A stretch of DNA of 64,000 nucleotides from UBA4744 sp963717135 (GTDB lineage: Bacteria > Actinomycetota > Acidimicrobiia > Spongiisociales > UBA4744). The notes below the pieces were generated by a model. It searched no databases and had not been told where the DNA came from. It saw nothing but the letters and a program-made list of their open reading frames with translations. Position numbers and translations under genes: made by a program. Below are positions 26,738 through 36,000 of this stretch, piece by piece. Each line of letters begins with the position of its first letter. Within the stretch, counting starts at the first letter, position 1. The DNA lies in contig CAVQVN010000006.1 in the NCBI GenBank assembly GCA_963717135.1, positions 1 to 64,000 of the forward strand, in the 5' to 3' direction.

Positions 26738-27895
26738 ATGAGCACAGGAGTCGTCGTAACCCACGCCTATCGCACGGCAGTCGGCAAGGCCAATCGGGGC
26801 AGTTTGCGCCAGACTCGCCCGGACGAACTGCTCGGATTGTTGATGCAGGGGTTCCTGGATCGGGTACCCGACCTCAATCCGGCCGACATCGATGACATTC
26901 TCATCGGGTGCGCGATGCCGGAAGGCGAGCAGGGCCTGAACATCGCCCGCAACGCGGCGTTGCGGGCCGGTCTGCCGGTCGAGGTGCCGGCCATGACGGT
27001 CAATCGATTCTGCAGTTCGGGATTGCAGACGCTGGCCAGCGGCGCCGCCCAAATCCAGGCCGGATGGTCGAATATCGTTCTCACCGGAGGGGTCGAGTCG
27101 ATGTCGATGGTGCCGATGAGTGGCAACAAGCCATCCCTCAACCCTTGGTTGGCGGAGAACTACCCGGAGGCTTATGAGTCGATGGGTATGACCAGCGAAA
27201 TCGTCGCCGAACGGTACGGCGTCACCCGCCAGGACCAGGACGAATTCGCTGTCGAATCCAACAACCGGGCTCTGGCGGCGATCGAGGCCGGCCGGTTCGT
27301 CGATGAGATCATCCCCGTCGAGATCGACCTGGACGGCAAGACGATCGTGTTCGGCACCGACGAAGGGCCCCGGGCCAGCACGGTGGAAGGCCTCGGCAGT
27401 CTCCGTCCGGCCTTCAAAGTGAACGGCACGTCGACCGCCGGCAACTCGTCCCAGATGTCCGATGGAGCCGCTCTGGAGCTGCTGATGACTTCCGCCAAAG
27501 CCGAGGAACTGGGTTTTTCCCCGCTGGCCGAGCTGGTCACATTCCAAGTGGCCGGGGTGAGCCCGGAGGAAATGGGCATCGGCCCATCGGTAGCCATCCC
27601 CAAGGCTCTCGAGAAGGCCGGGCTGTCGATAGACGACATCGATCTCATCGAACTCAATGAAGCGTTCGCCAGCCAGGCTCTCTACTGCGTGCGCAAGCTG
27701 GACCTCGATCCGGCCAAGGTCAACGTCAACGGAGGCGCCATCGCCCTCGGACACCCCCTGGGATGCACCGGAGCCAAACTGACCGCAACCTTGCTACACG
27801 AAATGAAGCGGCGCGAGGTCGAGTACGGCATCGTTTCGATGTGTATCGGCGGAGGCATGGGCGCCGCCGGAATCTTCAAGAATCTGAGTACCTAG
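26738..27895 (+). CDS. fadA: acetyl-CoA C-acyltransferase (thiolase)
   Basis: Cleaves 3-ketoacyl-CoA to acetyl-CoA and a shortened acyl-CoA. 385 residues. The acylated cysteine lies in RFCSSGLQTLASGA near residue 91, the His in NVNGGAIALGHPLGCTGA and the second Cys in SMCIGGGMGAAG. AAGGAGC upstream of the ATG. Partner of the bifunctional enzyme upstream. It is followed by GTACC(T/C)(A/G)G tandem repeats and a hairpin. Confidence 0.95.
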   Translation: MSTGVVVTHAYRTAVGKANRGSLRQTRPDELLGLLMQGFLDRVPDLNPADIDDILIGCAMPEGEQGLNIARNAALRAGLPVEVPAMTVNRFCSSGLQTLASGAAQIQAGWSNIVLTGGVESMSMVPMSGNKPSLNPWLAENYPEAYESMGMTSEIVAERYGVTRQDQDEFAVESNNRALAAIEAGRFVDEIIPVEIDLDGKTIVFGTDEGPRASTVEGLGSLRPAFKVNGTSTAGNSSQMSDGAALELLMTSAKAEELGFSPLAELVTFQVAGVSPEEMGIGPSVAIPKALEKAGLSIDDIDLIELNEAFASQALYCVRKLDLDPAKVNVNGGAIALGHPLGCTGAKLTATLLHEMKRREVEYGIVSMCIGGGMGAAGIFKNLST

Positions 27896-27998
27896 TACCT
27901 GGTACCCAGTACCCAGAGGGGGAAGTAAGGTGCGGACGGCCAGACGGTCTCGCGGCGAAGCCGGACCCCCATCCCCTTCGTCGCTTCGCTCCTCAGGT

Positions 27999-28021
27999 AC
28001 TTCCCCCTTCCAGGGGGAAGT
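27999..28021. terminator. hairpin downstream of fadA
   Basis: ACTTCCCCC (27999-28007) and GGGGGAAGT (28013-28021) form a 9-bp stem with a 5-nt loop. The same GGGGGAAGTA word also occurs at 27917. Plausibly the terminator of the fad operon and of the facing LuxR remnant. Confidence 0.5.
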
Positions 28022-28035
28022 AGTGCGCGCAGCCC

Positions 28036-28320
28036 TCATTTGAGATAGGTCAGCACCGCCAGGACCCGACGATGATCGTCGGGAGTGGGAAACAGGTCCA
28101 GCTTGGTGAAGATCGAGGAGATGTGCTTCTCGACCCCACCGGGACCGATCGGCGCACTCGTTGGCAAAGGCGGCGTTGCTCTTGTCTCCGGCCATCAGTC
28201 CCAGCACATCCAATTCGCGTGAGGTCAGCAGATCAAGCGCATCCCGGGTTTGGCGCCGTTTGACCATCCGGCAGATCTCAACGTAGCCACCGCCGGCCTG
28301 TGCCCGAAACCAAGGCCGAA
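28036..28320 (-). pseudogene. C-terminal LuxR-type HTH remnant of a response regulator
   Basis: Two adjacent frames hold the halves of a LuxR/GerE DNA-binding domain: LLTSRELDVLGLMAGDKSNAAFANE, then after a one-base shift VEKHISSIFTKLDLFPTPDDHRRVLAVLTYLK and a stop. Upstream the same frame can be followed weakly to about 28320 (AGGGYVEICRMVKRR), but the receiver domain is gone. It is thus a truncated and frameshifted NarL-type regulator. Its lost partner may once have been a sensor kinase in this region. Confidence 0.7.
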
Positions 28321-28377
28321 GTCGGGCAGGTGGAAAAACCCTTCCGACGATGGTTGGGGGATGCGTAGCCTGGGGCC

Positions 28378-28941
28378 ATGGACATCATCGCTCATCGTTC
28401 AATAGGTCAAGCGCACGTGTTCGTCGTACAGGGGGACCTGACCGGGCAACCGGTCGAAGCCGTTGTCAACGCGGCCAACGAAACTCTGGCCCATGGAGGT
28501 GGTGTGGCCGCCGCCATCGTGGCGGTCGGCGGACGGGTCATCCAAGAAGAATCCGATCACTGGGTTCGCGAGCACGGACCCGTCACCAGGGGCAGCGCAG
28601 CAGTCACAACCGGCGGCGCACTCCAGGCGTCGCACGTCGTCCACGTGGTCGGTCCGCGCTACCGGGAAGGACAGGACAACGAGGGGATGCTGCGGGACGC
28701 CACTCGTGCGGCATTGGAGGCGTCGGCTGCCATCGCGGCAAGGTCGGTGGCCTTCCCCGCTATCTCGGCCGGAATCTTCCGGTATCCTCGAGCCGAGGCA
28801 ACCGGTGTAATGGCTGCTGCTGTGGTCGACTGGTTGGCCGAACATCCGGGTGTCATAGAAGAGGTGCGCCTGGTCGGATACGACGCGGCAACCGCCAAAG
28901 ATTTCGCCCTGGGCCTACAAGCGACCGAGCAACCCGCTTAG
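28378..28941 (+). CDS. macro-domain ADP-ribose hydrolase-like protein
   Basis: A 187-residue macro domain. The signature strands are VVQGDLTGQPVEAVVNAANETLAHGGGVAAAI (adenine and distal ribose loop with the Asn and Gly-rich turn) and FPAISAGIFRYP (phosphate loop). Such proteins bind or hydrolyse ADP-ribose or O-acetyl-ADP-ribose, reversing ADP-ribosylation. Followed after 63 bp by a small Lrp-type domain protein in the same direction. The substrate is not determined. Confidence 0.88.
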   Translation: MDIIAHRSIGQAHVFVVQGDLTGQPVEAVVNAANETLAHGGGVAAAIVAVGGRVIQEESDHWVREHGPVTRGSAAVTTGGALQASHVVHVVGPRYREGQDNEGMLRDATRAALEASAAIAARSVAFPAISAGIFRYPRAEATGVMAAAVVDWLAEHPGVIEEVRLVGYDAATAKDFALGLQATEQPA

Positions 28942-29004
28942 TGTCTGGAACGGAAATCCGACCGCCCAGAAGAAACGACCAATGCGAAGAAGGGACGGAC
29001 AAAG

Positions 29005-29238
29005 ATGGTGTCAGCCTACGTACTCATTCAAACCGACGTCGGTCGAGCGGCGGCAGTGGCAGCCGCACTCGCCCGCCTCGATGGGGTGGCCGTGTCGGCG
29101 CCCGTTACCGGGCCATACGACGTCATAGCCAAGATCGAAGCCGACAGCGTCGACGATATCGGCAAACTGGTCGTGTCCAAGCTTCAGGCTGTGGAAGGCA
29201 TCACCCGAACCCTCACCTGCCCGGTTGTGGTTTTGTAG
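29005..29238 (+). CDS. stand-alone Lrp/AsnC ligand-binding (RAM) domain protein
   Basis: 77 residues: AYVLIQTDVGRAAAVAAALARL...VSAPVTGPYDVIAKIEA...GITRTLTCPVV. This is the ferredoxin-like RAM domain of Lrp/AsnC regulators without a DNA-binding HTH. Such stand-alone proteins form rings and are thought to bind amino acids or modulate a full-length Lrp. Convergent with the PPDK-like gene, 7 bp apart. Confidence 0.8.
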   Translation: MVSAYVLIQTDVGRAAAVAAALARLDGVAVSAPVTGPYDVIAKIEADSVDDIGKLVVSKLQAVEGITRTLTCPVVVL

Positions 29239-29245
29239 GCGGGGA

Positions 29246-31384
29246 TCAGGCCCGACCGGCGGCGACTTCTTCCTCCCGGGTGCGGCCCGCCAGCAGAATC
29301 AGATCTTCATGGAGCTCGAACCAGACGCCGTGATAGCTGTCCACCCGGGGTGACGCCAGATAGTTGTGGTCTCCGGCTGCGACGAGATCGGCGGCCCGCT
29401 GTAGCCGGGCCGTGTAGGTGGCCAGCCTGGGAAGCCCCTCTGAGAGGGTCCGAAGCCACTCCGCGGTGTCGTGATGAAGGACGGCAAAATCCTCCAAAAC
29501 GGTCGCATCGTGAGCGGCGTCTGTGTGGTCGTTGAGAATCTGTCGTCCTTTGAATTCACGCATCTGCCAGCCCGTGACCACATCCTTCATCCGCTGATCG
29601 AATGGAATGAGACTTTCCAGAGCAGCCGCCGCCTCCCCGACTCCCCACCGCTCCCGATCCGCCGCCAGCATCTCGAGACCGAGTGATCTACCGTCGGCGG
29701 TCAGCTGAAACATGCCGCCGGTGATCTCGGCCAGGCCGTCCGCGGCCATCCGATTGAGGATGGCTTCCACCTCATCGGAGGTTGTAGAGAGGGCTGCCGC
29801 CAGCCCATCAGGCATTGCGAAGCCTTTGATCAGCAGCGTCCGAACAATCGTTTCAACGGTGACGACCCCAGCTTCGACACCGGTGACGGTTTCCGGTTCG
29901 GGAGTGACCGGTTCGGCTGTTTCGGCTATTTCGACGCCCAACTCCCGCGCCCAGGAGAGCAGCGTGACTGCTTCCGGCACGATCGTGACGCCACCGTTCA
30001 CAACCCCCGGGTAGACCTCTCCGCTGGTCCCATCGATGGTCAACAGATCGCCGACTACATAACTGCTATCACCAATTGAGACGGTGTCGCCCTGCACCCG
30101 GACTTGCGCAGCGCCGACCACCGCCGGGATCCCCCACCCACGGGCAACTACCGCCGCGTGACTGGCCAGACCACCGGTTGAGGTGAGGATTCCGACGGCC
30201 TTTGCCATACCATGGACGTCATCGGGCGAGGTTTCGCGGCGCACCAGAATTACTTTCCGACCTTCCTCGGCCATCACCACCGCCGCGTCGGGTGTCGTGG
30301 CGATCTCGCCGGAGGCGAATCCAGGAGAAGCGCCGAGCCCCTTGGCTATCACGGGAGCATCAAGCGAACGCTCGAGGGTCGTAGTCGGCGGATCCGCCAG
30401 GTACCGCTGTACTCGTCTGACTGCTTCGATCCGGCTGAGAGGGAAGTCGGCTGCTTCCGCCATCTCAACGGCGATCCGGAGGGCGGCCTGGGGACTGCGT
30501 TTGCCAATCCTCGTTTGCAACATCCACAGACGCCCCTGTTCGATCGTGAACTCGATATCGCACACATCGGCGTAGTGATGTTCGAGCAGATCTGCGTAAC
30601 GCCGCAACTCCTCGGCGATTTCCGGCATACGCTCATCGAGCACAGTTATCGGTTCGGTGGTGTGGGTTCCGGCGACGACATCCTCTCCCTGAGCGTTGAA
30701 CATGAGGTCGCCGTAGAGGCTGGCTTCGCCCGTCGCCGGATTGCGTGTGAATACCACGCCGGTTGCCGAGTCGGCGCCGCGATTGCCGAATACCATCGCC
30801 TGCACGGTGACCCCGGTCCCCAGGTCGTCGGCAATACCTTCTCGAGCACGATAACTGCGCGCCCGATCGCTGTTCCAAGAACGGAAGACGGCTTCGACGG
30901 CCCGGCGCAGTTGCTGCCAGGGATCTTCAGGAACTTCGGCGGTACCCACGATGTCGCGATACGTACCGGAAAACCGCGAACGACACGCCGCCACAAAGGC
31001 GGGGTCGCCGGACGCGGCCTCCATGCCCGCAGCGGTGGCATCATTGAGCCCCAGATTGAGGATGGTGTCCATCATCCCCGGCATCGAGACCGGCGCTCCC
31101 GACCGGACCGACACCAGCAAAGGATCGGCCGCATCCCCGAAACGGCGACCCACTGCTTTTTCGACCAGGGCGATGTGTTGACGAATCTCCTCGTCGAGCC
31201 CGGCGGGCCAGCCCTCGGTCAAATAGATCCGGCACGCCTCAGTCGCAATGGTGAACCCGGGCGGAACTGGGAGACCGAGTTGGCTCGCCATGACGGCGAT
31301 ATTGGCTCCCTTGCCGCCGATGAGGTCGGCCACCTCGGCTGGGGCGAGGTCGTGCGGGTGGTCGAACGCGTAGACGTACGTCAT
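29246..31384 (-). CDS. PPDK-like pyruvate/phosphate dikinase lacking the PEP barrel, with a different C-terminus
   Basis: Residues 1-330 are the ATP-grasp nucleotide domain of pyruvate phosphate dikinase (GGKGANIAVMASQLGLPVPPGFTI; SVRSGAPVSMPGMMDTILNLGLN), and residues about 340-480 the phosphohistidine swivel domain (TSTGGLASHAAVVARGWGIPAVVG, phospho-His present). The usual TIM barrel that binds pyruvate/PEP is absent. Instead about 220 residues follow: a winged-helix-like stretch (TIVRTLLIKGFAMPDGLAAALS...MAADGLAEI) and a helical end. The enzyme may phosphorylate another acceptor or work with a separate barrel. CGATAATCGA motif just upstream. Confidence 0.8.
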   Translation of the reverse strand: MTYVYAFDHPHDLAPAEVADLIGGKGANIAVMASQLGLPVPPGFTIATEACRIYLTEGWPAGLDEEIRQHIALVEKAVGRRFGDAADPLLVSVRSGAPVSMPGMMDTILNLGLNDATAAGMEAASGDPAFVAACRSRFSGTYRDIVGTAEVPEDPWQQLRRAVEAVFRSWNSDRARSYRAREGIADDLGTGVTVQAMVFGNRGADSATGVVFTRNPATGEASLYGDLMFNAQGEDVVAGTHTTEPITVLDERMPEIAEELRRYADLLEHHYADVCDIEFTIEQGRLWMLQTRIGKRSPQAALRIAVEMAEAADFPLSRIEAVRRVQRYLADPPTTTLERSLDAPVIAKGLGASPGFASGEIATTPDAAVVMAEEGRKVILVRRETSPDDVHGMAKAVGILTSTGGLASHAAVVARGWGIPAVVGAAQVRVQGDTVSIGDSSYVVGDLLTIDGTSGEVYPGVVNGGVTIVPEAVTLLSWARELGVEIAETAEPVTPEPETVTGVEAGVVTVETIVRTLLIKGFAMPDGLAAALSTTSDEVEAILNRMAADGLAEITGGMFQLTADGRSLGLEMLAADRERWGVGEAAAALESLIPFDQRMKDVVTGWQMREFKGRQILNDHTDAAHDATVLEDFAVLHHDTAEWLRTLSEGLPRLATYTARLQRAADLVAAGDHNYLASPRVDSYHGVWFELHEDLILLAGRTREEEVAAGRA

Positions 31385-31397
31385 TCCTCCGGCATCC

Positions 31398-31416
31398 TCG
31401 ATTATCGATTATTCGG
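31398..31416 (-). promoter_or_regulatory. possible operator (CGATWATCG motif) upstream of the PPDK-like gene
   Basis: In the gene direction AATAATCGATAATCGAGG lies just upstream of the start. The 9-bp palindromic core CGATWATCG also occurs upstream of the 57497 and 61542 genes. Speculative. Confidence 0.3.
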
Positions 31417-31545
31417 AGAATACGCGTCCGGGATGGGGCTCGTCAATTTGTCGCCGAAGGCTCCCCCGCCCAGTCCCCGGTGCGCCCGGAGTGCGTTCTG
31501 TCCCGCGCCCGAACGAACTGGATGACCAGCCTCGCTGGAAACCGC

Positions 31546-32463
31546 TCAACGGCCTCGAAGCGCGGCTACGCCGTCGGCGAACCGGTAGCCACCCGCCCAG
31601 TCTTCTGATCCGGCAGGGAGCGGAAGATTGGCGATGGTTTTGGGGGCAATGCCCTCGTCGGCGACGACTCGGTCGACCTGTCGGAGGTAATCGGCCAGCA
31701 CGGCGAGATGATCGGGGACCCCGAGAGGACCGTGGCCCGGCACCAGAGTCTCAGGGCCGAGCACGGCGACACGATCTAGAACGCCCGCCCAGGCGGCCGG
31801 TTCGCCGTCGTTGGTGCGGGGATGCGAGTCGACCCAGAGCAGATCCCCGGCCACCACGATCCGTTCTTCGGGGAGATGGGCAAAGACATCGGACTCGGTG
31901 TGCCCGCGGCCGTAGGTGAGGATCTCGAGGTCACGCTCGGCCCCTCGTACGACCATCCGGTCGTCGATGAAGACATCGGGAAGGGCTAGCCGGAATCGAT
32001 TCTTGCCGGCTAGGAGGGCCTCGGCGCCCAGCCGGGCGGATCTGGCACGAGCTAGTTGCTCCTCGGTCTCGGCTCCCTGTTCTTCGGCCAGCGCCCATTC
32101 CAGATACTCATCCACTTCCTCGGCGTAGACGTTCGGGTCGGTGGACACGCTCTCCGCGATCAACTCGGCCGTCCGGCGGGTCGCGACAATCGGGCCGCCG
32201 GCAAACAACTGGTTGCTTCCGGTGTGGTCATCATGCCAGTGACTGTTGATGGCCAGGAAGGCACCGCGACCGGTGAGGTGGTGTACGGCAGCCACCAGGT
32301 CGTCGCCGGCCAGCAACGTCATGAAGGTATCGAACACCACCGTCTTGTCCCCGAGATCGATCACCGTGGCGTTCGAGACGCACGCGCCGGTGGTTCCGGC
32401 GAGGAGCGCAAACACTCCGGGGCCGGCCTCCTCGATGCTGAAGTGGGGAGAGCGGAAGGCCAT
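31546..32463 (-). CDS. metallo-beta-lactamase-fold hydrolase
   Basis: 305 residues. The metal-binding motif HWHDDHTGSN (H-x-H-x-D-H) is near residue 80, a further His in GRGHTESDVF near 190, Asp in VVAGDLLW, and the last His in PGHGPLG. The fold family covers many hydrolases; similarity of layout is to the SoxH/QuinoproteinB-like group. No signal peptide. Single gene between the PPDK-like and cNMP-binding genes. Substrate unknown. Confidence 0.85.
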   Translation of the reverse strand: MAFRSPHFSIEEAGPGVFALLAGTTGACVSNATVIDLGDKTVVFDTFMTLLAGDDLVAAVHHLTGRGAFLAINSHWHDDHTGSNQLFAGGPIVATRRTAELIAESVSTDPNVYAEEVDEYLEWALAEEQGAETEEQLARARSARLGAEALLAGKNRFRLALPDVFIDDRMVVRGAERDLEILTYGRGHTESDVFAHLPEERIVVAGDLLWVDSHPRTNDGEPAAWAGVLDRVAVLGPETLVPGHGPLGVPDHLAVLADYLRQVDRVVADEGIAPKTIANLPLPAGSEDWAGGYRFADGVAALRGR

Positions 32464-32546
32464 CAGCGGGCGTCAGACCTAGAAAACGATCACCGGTACG
32501 GGCATGGACGCGAGTCTATATCCGACTCGGCTGGTTGGCGTTCGCA

Positions 32547-32981
32547 TCAGGCGTGTAGCGCGTCCTCCCGCTTCTGGGATTCGCGCAACCGGCCGGTCAG
32601 GTGAACCAGCAGCTTCCACGCCATGTCCGGTCGACGTTTCACCAGAGGCCGGAAATCCCAGCCAGAGATGCCGAGGGTCGTCATCGGAGTAGCGGCAATG
32701 ACGTCGGCGGTACGGGGCCCTTCATCGATCAAGGCCATTTCACCGAAGAACTCTCCCGGACCTAGGCGAACGACGGTGCGCCCCCCGCGTACGACTCGCG
32801 CCTCGCCCTCCAGGATGAGCTGAAAACCGGCGGCGCGATCGCCTTCGCCGATGATCGTGTGACCTGCGTCGTGGTGAACGATTACGGAGATGTCGTCCAG
32901 GTACTTGAGGTCTGTTTTGCTCAGTTCCTCGAAGAGACGTACCGAGCCGAGCCGTTCCAGCCGTTCCTTCTTGGTGACCAC
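32547..32981 (-). CDS. stand-alone cyclic-nucleotide-binding domain protein
   Basis: 144 residues comprising a single CRP-like beta-roll: LFEELSKTDLKYLDDI, GHTIIGEGDRAAGFQLILEGEARV, and the phosphate-binding cassette GPGEFFGEMALIDEGPRTADVIA with the expected Gly-Glu and Arg. There is no HTH, so it is not itself a transcription factor. It lies 66 bp downstream of a class III cyclase in the same direction, making it a probable effector of the cAMP made by that cyclase. Confidence 0.85.
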   Translation of the reverse strand: MVTKKERLERLGSVRLFEELSKTDLKYLDDISVIVHHDAGHTIIGEGDRAAGFQLILEGEARVVRGGRTVVRLGPGEFFGEMALIDEGPRTADVIAATPMTTLGISGWDFRPLVKRRPDMAWKLLVHLTGRLRESQKREDALHA

Positions 32982-33047
32982 GTCACACCTTCCTGAAATC
33001 GGGATCGTGCTTCGAGGCTAGCGGGCCCGGCCGACCGGCGTCTGATG

Positions 33048-36000
33048 TCACGCATCGAGGAACTGCCGGAGGCCGCCAAAGCCTCGTTCGTCGATGCGCT
33101 GGCGCGCCCGAGCCATGAGCCGCGTTCGATCGGCATGACCCACCGGGAGCCATCTGGCCAAACCGATCGTCCACAGCAACTCATCGAGGACCAGACCGGC
33201 CGAGGCTGTTTCGGCAATGAGCGCTTCGGCAGCCGCCAGAGATAACGCATCGTCGGGGTCAACTGCCACGAGAGCTCGAACGAACTGCCCGTGGCGGAGG
33301 TCGACAGTTGAACCACGCTCGAGGCTCGCCGCCGCCAGGGCCTCGACCTGTCGGTGTTCTCCGGCCAGGAAGACGACCCGAGCGAGCGGTTCGATCCACG
33401 GTATCGACTCCGGTTCTTCCAGCACCTCCTCTACCCAATCCAGAGCCGGAGCAGTGTTGCCCGTCAATGCCTGCACGAACGCGGTCTCCGCTTTCACACC
33501 ACCCCACAATTCCTCGGCTTCATCACCTTGGGAATCAAGAGCCGCTTCCAAACAGGTCTGGGCGTCGGGGGAGTTCCCTTGTAGGGCCTCCGCCCACGCC
33601 TGAAGCAGGAGCCTATGGGTCTGGGGCGTCCCGGTTGCTGACTGCCACAGGGGATCAACCAGCAATTGCGAAGCCTCGTCCCACCGCCCGCGCTTGATCA
33701 AGTACTCGGCGTGGTTCGTGGAGGCCACCAACACGACGGTGAACTTGCCGATCTGTCGACCGAGCTCGATCGCGTCGAGATTGGGGTCACGCTCCGACTG
33801 CTCGTCTTCGGGAACGATGAAGCTGAGAGCGACATAGGCCGTCAAAGCTTCGTCGGCGAGGTTCTCGCGTGTGGTGAGGTCGACGGCTGAATCGAGCAAC
33901 TCTCGTGCTTCGACATTGCGGCCCTGGACTCCGTAACAAACCGCTTGGGTGATGAGTGCATCTGCAACCACGTCAGGCAAGTGAAGCTCCTCCGCGGCCG
34001 GGAGAGCAAGTTCGGCCGCTGCCAGGGCGCCTTCGAAATCCCCGGACAACTTCTTAGCGCGAGCCAGCAAGCCTCCGAGGCGAGCCAATTCCGGGTCGGT
34101 GCTGAAATCGTCATTACCTTCTAGCTGTTCTTCGATCATTTCGATGGCGGGCCGCGGTCGGAAGCTCTCCAGGTAGATGTATGCGGCCAAAGCGACGCCC
34201 CTCCGCACTCCCGTCTGATCTCCCAGGCGTCGGCTTCGTGCTATTGCGTTGTGAACATGCTGTTGAGCTTCTTCGAAACGCATCAGGCCGCTCGCCGCCA
34301 TAGCCATCTGCTCGCTGAGAGCCACCAGCCGATCATCGGGAAGGTCGAGACCAAGATCCAGGATCCTGGCGCCCAGGGACAGAGTCTCTTCGTTGGCATA
34401 GAGGGAGACCGCTCGCTCGAATGCTGCCACCAGAGCACCGGTGGCCTGGCCACGAAGCCTTTCGGCCTCGGTCCCGGTAGGGGTGAAAGACATTGCGCTC
34501 AGATAATGATCTGCGGCAATGACTGCGTCGTCGGGACCACCTCGCGATTCGATGTGTTGCGCCGCCGCAATGTGCCGGGCTCGTCTCACCTCGTGACTCA
34601 TTCGGTTGCGGGCCACTTCTCGCACCAGGTCCTGCACAAAGCGAAAGCCTCCCCGTATCGGTGAGCGCGGGTCGCGAACCGGTTCGATCAGTTCCTGTTG
34701 GACAAAAAGGTTGAGGTGCTCGGTGAGGTTTGCGTCACCGGTGCCACTGACGGCGGCCAGTCCCGCCAGGGTGAAGGTGCTGCCCAGGATGGCGGCGTCC
34801 TGGAGCAGTGAGCGGTCGGACGGTTCGAGCCGGTCGATCCGGGCGCCGATCAAAGACTGCAACGTCTCCGGCAGGGCTACATTGCCCAGTTCGGTCAGGG
34901 CGACGCTCCGGCCATCGACCGAGGCAATTAAGTCCCGGCCGATCAGCGACCGGGCCAGCTCGACGGCATACAACGGTACGCCCGCGGCCCGCTCAACGAT
35001 GTCCATCCGCAGCCGAGGTTCGAGTTCGCCCATCATTCCTTCCAGCAACTGCCCCATCTCATCGTCGGCCAAGGGCCCCAACCGCAAGCTCACGACCCCC
35101 CGGCGCCCCGACGACCAGTTTGGACGTCGTTCGAACAGCTCCGGACGGGTGAGCGTGATCACGAGCACTGGAGCATCGGGCATCCAGTCGGCGAGTTGCT
35201 CGACGAGGTCTAGCAATCCGCCGTCGGCCCACTGCAGATCCTCAAACACCAGGACGGTGGTCTGTTGGTTCGCTATGGCGGCGAAGTAGCTGCGGATGGC
35301 AGCATCGAACTCGGAGCGGTCCCCATCCGGCGTAGGACCGCAGCAGAGGAGGGCTCCGAGCCACTTTCGCAATCTGGTCCGTTCGGTGTCATCCTCGACG
35401 CTTACGTCGAGCGCGGCGTCCAACGCGGCGGTGACGGTGGCGTCGTCCTCGTTCTCCGCCACGCCGATGTGCCCGCGCAGCATGTCGGAGAGCGCCCACG
35501 ATGCAACGCCTTCTGTGCCGTAGGCCGGTGAGCGCCCATGATTCCAGGAAATCGGCTCGGCCAATCCATCGGCGTACTTCTGAAGTTCCCACACAAGTCG
35601 TGATTTGCCGATGCCGACTTCCCCTACGATGGACACCATCCGGGCTCGCCGGTCGCGGCCCACTCCGACCAGGAGATCTTTCAGAAGTTGGAGCTCCGAT
35701 TGGCGGCCGACGAAGGGCGGATCGAGACCTTCGACCCGGCCGCGGCCGCGCCGCTCGGCGATGACTCGCAACGCCTGCCACGTACGGATGGGTTCCCGTT
35801 TGCCCTTCAGTTCAGGGGTTCCGACTACCTCAAATGCGATCGCATGGAGCGCGGCCCGATGCGTGGACTCGCCCACCAGCACGGTCCCGGGATCGGCCAC
35901 ACTCTGCAACCGCGCTGCGGAGTTCACCAGGTCACCTACCACCATCGCGGTGGATTCGCCGCTACCGGACCGTACGGCTGCTTCCCCGGTATGAATACCA

